A DNA stretch of 64,000 nt from the NCBI GenBank assembly GCA_949825045.1, contig OX463824.1:32954001-33018000 (forward strand), in the 5' to 3' direction. Below are positions 59,564-64,000 of the stretch, in pieces. Under the pieces are notes generated by a model that worked only from the letters and a program-made list of their open reading frames with translations, was not told the DNA's origin and made no database searches. The position numbers and the translations under genes are program-made. The number at the start of each line of letters is the position of its first letter. Positions within the stretch are counted from its first letter, which is position 1. This stretch comes from Argyresthia goedartella. Its lineage: Eukaryota > Arthropoda > Insecta > Lepidoptera > Argyresthiidae.

Positions 59564-62500
59564 ATGGTATCAAAGGCAGACGCAGACGCCGCCGCTGCGG
59601 CCGCCGCCGCGAGCGCTGACCAGGCCGCCCGAGCCGAGATGCTGGCCCGCGTCGAGGCTGCTGAAGCCGCCGCCGCCGCCGTCGAGTCCACCCAAGCGGA
59701 GATGCGTGCACGCATGGAGGCCGCCGAAGCGGCCGCCGCCGAAGCTGCAGAAGCCCTTTCCGCCGCCAATGCCCGCGCCGGAGCCCGGGCCGGCGCCGAG
59801 GATGGAAGCAGCATTTTACAGACCATACACCACGTCGTGCCGCCCCGGTCCCCGTCGGAGCGACCGTCAATGGGTCAGGCAGGATCCGTGCTGCCAGCAC
59901 ACTGCCCGAGATTGGCTCCGCTGACCGAGGAGAACGTGCGACGAGCGAACTCCGTGCGGACTACATCCAGCGCCGTGACTCAGCGGCGCATACTGCTTCA
60001 GATCGAAGCCCAAACACGTATGAACGAGATGCGACGTCGGGCCTTAGAGCTCGAGAAGAGGCAGGTCGATCTCGACCTCGAAAACGCGCAAAGGTTGCTT
60101 GAGTTACAGATGCAGAGTGTAGCTGTCGACGAACAAGCGAGCAACGTGTCCGGCTCTCATCATGAGCGGATGAGTGCCTGGCTGGGCCCAGTAGATGCCG
60201 CCGCCGGGACAACGAGCTACCCCATCGCCGACGCTCGGTCGACGAGCTACCCGACCGCCGCAACAACAACAGCTACGGGGACCGAAGCCGAGCAACGCCA
60301 TACCCCGCCTGAACGACGGGGGGAGAGACCTCATGTCACCTTCAGACATGAGCAGCTGCAGCTGGACGCGCCACAGCGAGAGTATGGAGCGCGGCGCCGC
60401 TCTCGCTCACCCACGCCGACGGGACGACTACTCGCAGAGCGATTCGAGAGGATTGAGCAGAAGTTGGATCGACCTCACCGTTATAAACCTAACTTGAACT
60501 TACCTATTTTCTCAGGCGATCCGGGCGATTGGGTATCGTTCAAATCCTCGATGGAGAGCACCACGAGAAAATACCACATCGACCCCGAGGAGAACGTGAA
60601 CCGACTCCGAATCGCGCTGCAAGGGAAAGCGAGAGCCAGCGTGATCAACCAGTTGGGGACTGCAAGGCGTCCAGATCGGATCATGCAGACATTGGAGGAG
60701 CTCTACGGCCGACCAGAGCTGCTCATCGACAACTCCCTGACGATGCTGCATCAGATTCCGGCGCCCAGACGAGATGACACTAACTCTCTAAGTGTCTTTG
60801 CCTCACAGGTGGAGTACGTGGTCTTCGGGCTGGAAGACCTGCACGCCGAGAAATGGCTGGAGAACCCTCTCCTGGTACGAGAGGTGGTGAGCAAGCTGCC
60901 CGACTACATGAAGTGCAACTGGGCTACGTCCGCGAGACAGACAGCGAACCAGGGAGAACCAGAGCTCGTACGTCTGACACGCTTTCTGAAGGAAGCAGCG
61001 AGGGATATGGTAACATTTGTTCACCCACCAGGCCCGTCAATCACGCCCGTGGCCCCCGCTCCAGTGAAGACATACGGCGGCGCTAAGCCAGTCATCCCCC
61101 GTCTGCCGCGCGCCACAGCGCGCACCGCCCAGGTGCTTACCGCGGAAGAGGAGCGAAGACCTGCAGATCGCAGGACCTGTCTTTGCTGCGGTGGCAACGA
61201 GCACCCAATCAACAGATGCCGCAAGCTGTTGAACATGACCACCGATGCCCGCTGGGAGTGGGCCAGGTCAGAACGCCTGTGCTTCAAGTGCATGGAGTCC
61301 AGGCACCGCCGCAACGTATGCAGAGCCAAGGGATGTAACACGAACGGCTGCCGCCGTCCACACCACTCGCTGCTGCACGAGGGGAGCAGCCGCCAGGCCC
61401 AGGAGACGCCGACCGTGAGCACCGAGCCCGCCAACGATCAGGGAGCTGAAGCGGTAATGTCAATTGCGAACACTAACGACCATGCTGTGCTCTTAAAGGT
61501 TTGCAGAGTTGAAGTCACTGGGCCTGCGGGGAAGACGTTAACCTACGCGTTGCTGGACGAGGGATCGAGCGTCACCCTGATCAGCAAGGACCTCGCTGAC
61601 GATGTCGGTGCCACGGGAGACCTCGCGCCAATGAACCTGCGCGGGGTGAACGCAGTGCAGCCACACACGGACAGTCGACGAGTCACTGTCCAAATCAGAG
61701 GGCATCAGGAGCGCGCACACCACGAGATAGCGGCCCGAACCGTCCGCAACCTCGACCTGCGGCAACAGAGCGTGTCACGGGATGTGCTGCGCTACCGCCA
61801 CCTGCGACATCTGGCAGACCACGGCTTCGAGAACGCGAAGCCCCAGATATTGATCGGTGCCGACCACTGGCACCTGATCGTATCACACCAGATGCGGACC
61901 GGCAAACGGAACGAGCCCGCCGCCTCCAAGACCGACCTAGGGTGGGTCGTCTACGGGACAGTGCCACGACTGCTGCGCCGCACTGACGAGGACGCCGTGC
62001 TGCACGTCCACGCGGCAGAACGCCGCTACGAGGACGACGAGAGCCTTCACGAGCTGGTGAAGCAACACTTCGAGGTGGACGCGCTGGGTGTGTCTCTCCG
62101 TGTGAAGACATCGCCGGAACATCAGCGCGCCATTGATATCTTCAAAAAGACGGCCCGTCGAGTCGACGGCCACTTCGAGGTTGGGCTGCCATGGCGCACG
62201 GACGACATCGTGCTGCCGTCGAACTACGCCGACGCTTTGAGGCGTCTACATGGGATCGAGAGGAAGATCGACCGCGACCCCCAATTTAAGGTCGAGTACA
62301 CGCAGCAGATCCAGAACCTTTTGGACAAGGGGTACGCGAAGAGATGCGACGGGAGCGAGCAGCGACGCCCCATACAATGGTTCCTGCCACACTTCGCGGT
62401 GAAGAACCCCAACAAGCCGGGCAAGGTACGCCTGGTCTTCGACGCTGCGCACCGCTCACACAACACCAGCTTGAACGATAAGCTGCTGATGGGCCCGGAC

Positions 62501-64000
62501 TTGCTGCAATCGCTGCCGGGCATCCTCTTCCGCTTCAGAGAGAGGCCGATCGCCGTGACTGCCGACAACGCGGAGATGTTCCTGCGCATCAAGGTCCGGA
62601 GCCAGGACCAACCCGCGCAGCAGTTCCTCTGGAGAGGCGGCGACAGAACCCGTCCGCCTGACCACTACAAGATGACGTCGATGATCTTCGGCGCAAGCAG
62701 CTCACCATTCCTGGCACACAGTGTGCGCGATCAGAACGCGATCGACCACGCCAGCACGCACCCCAGGGCACTTCCACTGATCACCCACAGTCATTACATG
62801 GATGATTTGGTCCACAGCTTTGACACAGCGGAGGAGGCCCAGAGAGCAGTCGACGAAGTCATCGCGGTACACGCCGGGGCCAGCTTCACCCTCAGAAGCT
62901 GGAACTCCAACTGCCCGCGCCTGCTGGACACCATCCCTGAGGAGCTACGAGCCCGGCGCCCTACAACCCTGGGCTCCAACGAGGTCAAGAACGAGAAGAC
63001 CCTGGGGATGCTGTGGGACGCAACGAGCGACGCGCTGGGGTTCAACACCACCCTGGCCCGCGTCCCTGACCCAGTCCGGATGCAGCAGCGGGCACCGACC
63101 AAGCGAGAGGCACTGGCAACGGTCATGTTAATCTTTGACACGCTGGGCCTACTCAGCAGCTACACCATCACGGCGAAGATCCTGCTGCAAGACCTGTGGC
63201 GCATCAGCATGGGCTGGGACGAGACCCTGCCATCGGCAAACGCCGAACGCTTCGACCGCTGGCTGGGGGTACTGAACGACATGGCCCAGCTGCGACTCCC
63301 ACGCCGCTACAACGAAGAGGACACTGCAGAGCCAGAGCGACAGCTTCATGTCTTCGTGGACGCCAGCGAGCAAGCATACGCCGCAGCGGCGTACTGGTGC
63401 CTTGAGCACGCCGACGGCCGCATCACGATCGCTTTGGCCGCCGCCAAAGCAAAGGTGGCCCCACTGCGGCCCCAGACGATCCCGCGCCTTGAACTCCAGG
63501 CTGCAGTGATTGGCGTACGACTCGCAGACATGATCAAGCGAGAACACCACTGGCAGCCACAACGAGTCGTCTATTGGAGCGACTCCAGCACCGTGATCCA
63601 GTGGATTCGTACCGACGCGCGGCGCTACACCCCATACGTAGCGCACCGGCTCGGCGAGATAGCTGAGGCGACCGAGCCCAGCCAATGGAGATGGGTGCCA
63701 ACCGAGCACAACGTGGCAGACGACGCGACGCGCCCGGAGAACATGCCACAAGGACCACACGACCGGTGGTTCATCGGCCCGGCCTTCCTCTACGAGCCTG
63801 AGGACGCCTGGCCCCGAGCATCGAACCACGAGCCAGAGGATGTCGAGGCAACGCACCACGCATCCAACACGGGGGGAGCGGATGGCCTGCCGGATATCAG
63901 CCGCTTCTCATCATATGAGCGGTTAATTCGGGCCACTGCTACTATATTGGCTTTCATCGACAGATGCAAGAAGAAGACTGAGCGCCTGGAGCTGCGCCAC
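59564..64000 (+). CDS. BEL/Pao gag-pol polyprotein, element 2 (partial, 1479+ aa)
   Basis: Starting from the ATG at 59564 I read the frame codon by codon to 64000 without a stop. An Ala/Glu-rich start (1-90) leads into a charged helical stretch (about 140-190, T-Q-R-R-I-L-L-Q to E-L-Q-M-Q), likely a gag coiled coil. DUF1759 gag occupies about 309-460. CCHC knuckle C539, C542, H547, C552 is followed by a further Cys/His cluster. The DUF1758 protease has LLDEGS with D665. The RT carries YMDD at 1078-1081, where element 1 has YVDD. Its motif A reads TADNAEMF, while element 1 has TADIKDMF. RNase H has VDAS at D1266. The frame ends in the linker before the integrase. Very GC-rich and probably recent; activity cannot be judged without the rest. 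Confidence 0.92.
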   Translation, partial: MVSKADADAAAAAAAASADQAARAEMLARVEAAEAAAAAVESTQAEMRARMEAAEAAAAEAAEALSAANARAGARAGAEDGSSILQTIHHVVPPRSPSERPSMGQAGSVLPAHCPRLAPLTEENVRRANSVRTTSSAVTQRRILLQIEAQTRMNEMRRRALELEKRQVDLDLENAQRLLELQMQSVAVDEQASNVSGSHHERMSAWLGPVDAAAGTTSYPIADARSTSYPTAATTTATGTEAEQRHTPPERRGERPHVTFRHEQLQLDAPQREYGARRRSRSPTPTGRLLAERFERIEQKLDRPHRYKPNLNLPIFSGDPGDWVSFKSSMESTTRKYHIDPEENVNRLRIALQGKARASVINQLGTARRPDRIMQTLEELYGRPELLIDNSLTMLHQIPAPRRDDTNSLSVFASQVEYVVFGLEDLHAEKWLENPLLVREVVSKLPDYMKCNWATSARQTANQGEPELVRLTRFLKEAARDMVTFVHPPGPSITPVAPAPVKTYGGAKPVIPRLPRATARTAQVLTAEEERRPADRRTCLCCGGNEHPINRCRKLLNMTTDARWEWARSERLCFKCMESRHRRNVCRAKGCNTNGCRRPHHSLLHEGSSRQAQETPTVSTEPANDQGAEAVMSIANTNDHAVLLKVCRVEVTGPAGKTLTYALLDEGSSVTLISKDLADDVGATGDLAPMNLRGVNAVQPHTDSRRVTVQIRGHQERAHHEIAARTVRNLDLRQQSVSRDVLRYRHLRHLADHGFENAKPQILIGADHWHLIVSHQMRTGKRNEPAASKTDLGWVVYGTVPRLLRRTDEDAVLHVHAAERRYEDDESLHELVKQHFEVDALGVSLRVKTSPEHQRAIDIFKKTARRVDGHFEVGLPWRTDDIVLPSNYADALRRLHGIERKIDRDPQFKVEYTQQIQNLLDKGYAKRCDGSEQRRPIQWFLPHFAVKNPNKPGKVRLVFDAAHRSHNTSLNDKLLMGPDLLQSLPGILFRFRERPIAVTADNAEMFLRIKVRSQDQPAQQFLWRGGDRTRPPDHYKMTSMIFGASSSPFLAHSVRDQNAIDHASTHPRALPLITHSHYMDDLVHSFDTAEEAQRAVDEVIAVHAGASFTLRSWNSNCPRLLDTIPEELRARRPTTLGSNEVKNEKTLGMLWDATSDALGFNTTLARVPDPVRMQQRAPTKREALATVMLIFDTLGLLSSYTITAKILLQDLWRISMGWDETLPSANAERFDRWLGVLNDMAQLRLPRRYNEEDTAEPERQLHVFVDASEQAYAAAAYWCLEHADGRITIALAAAKAKVAPLRPQTIPRLELQAAVIGVRLADMIKREHHWQPQRVVYWSDSSTVIQWIRTDARRYTPYVAHRLGEIAEATEPSQWRWVPTEHNVADDATRPENMPQGPHDRWFIGPAFLYEPEDAWPRASNHEPEDVEATHHASNTGGADGLPDISRFSSYERLIRATATILAFIDRCKKKTERLELRH

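Larger units (their letters stand above)
58227..64000 (+). mobile_element. BEL/Pao LTR retrotransposon (element 2), right end beyond window
   Basis: LTR, tRNA-Tyr primer site, leader and gag-pol in order. The protein is clearly related to element 1 in domain order but differs throughout, so it is a separate family. The integrase part and 3' LTR lie past the window edge. Confidence 0.85.

Noticed and set aside
1..64000. Host genes, known microRNAs, telomeric TTAGG arrays, CRISPR
   Set aside because: I looked for domain motifs, common insect miRNA sequences, TTAGG runs and regularly spaced repeats and saw none. A host gene with distant small exons cannot be excluded by eye.

Overview
The window is eukaryotic and looks like an insect genome, most likely a moth or butterfly. 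It is AT-rich intergenic DNA filled with nested transposable elements. The repeat families are of lepidopteran type: LINE 3' ends carrying a GATAAGCTCGCCTTTGTAC block, and a dispersed repeat bounded by GGGTTCCGTA and a CGCGCACGAAGGGTTCC block. I found no exon of a host protein-coding gene, no canonical tRNA or rRNA gene and no CRISPR. All recognisable coding sequence belongs to mobile elements.

Layout. 280-9200 is a PIF/Harbinger DNA transposon carrying a transposase on the minus strand and a MADF/BESS protein on the plus strand, with exons that appear interlocked. A complete, apparently young BEL/Pao LTR retrotransposon (1232-7763, two identical 425-bp LTRs, TSD TTAAC, one open gag-pol ORF of 1870 codons) sits inside it. 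9.2-28 kb is non-coding, with MITE and SINE relics, minisatellites, dispersed repeats and a decayed mariner. 28.9-35.4 kb is a LINE complex: an ORF1 (34390-35214), a 1273-codon ORF (29156-32977) that fuses one LINE's endonuclease/RT to the RT half of another, and an antisense RNase H fragment between them. 38.3-41.3 kb holds a LINE RT tail and a decayed reverse transcriptase of unusual type. 41.7-57 kb is a field of MITEs, SINE-like repeats, GC blocks and minisatellites. 58.2-64 kb is a second BEL/Pao element whose gag-pol is open to the window edge (at least 1479 codons) and whose 5' LTR is interrupted by a truncated LINE.

Three things stand out. One is the interlocked Harbinger gene pair. 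Another is the LINE fusion ORF with two RT catalytic motifs. The third is a set of short-spacer inverted duplications (36633-36692, 40573-40664, 58433-58472), at least one of which sits at the 5' end of a retrotransposed copy and looks like self-primed cDNA fold-back. The BEL ORFs are much richer in GC than the surrounding DNA. Both BEL elements have a primer-binding site related to the 3' end of tRNA-Tyr.

All coordinates, translations and repeat alignments were made by eye. Family names rest on remembered motif patterns, not database searches.
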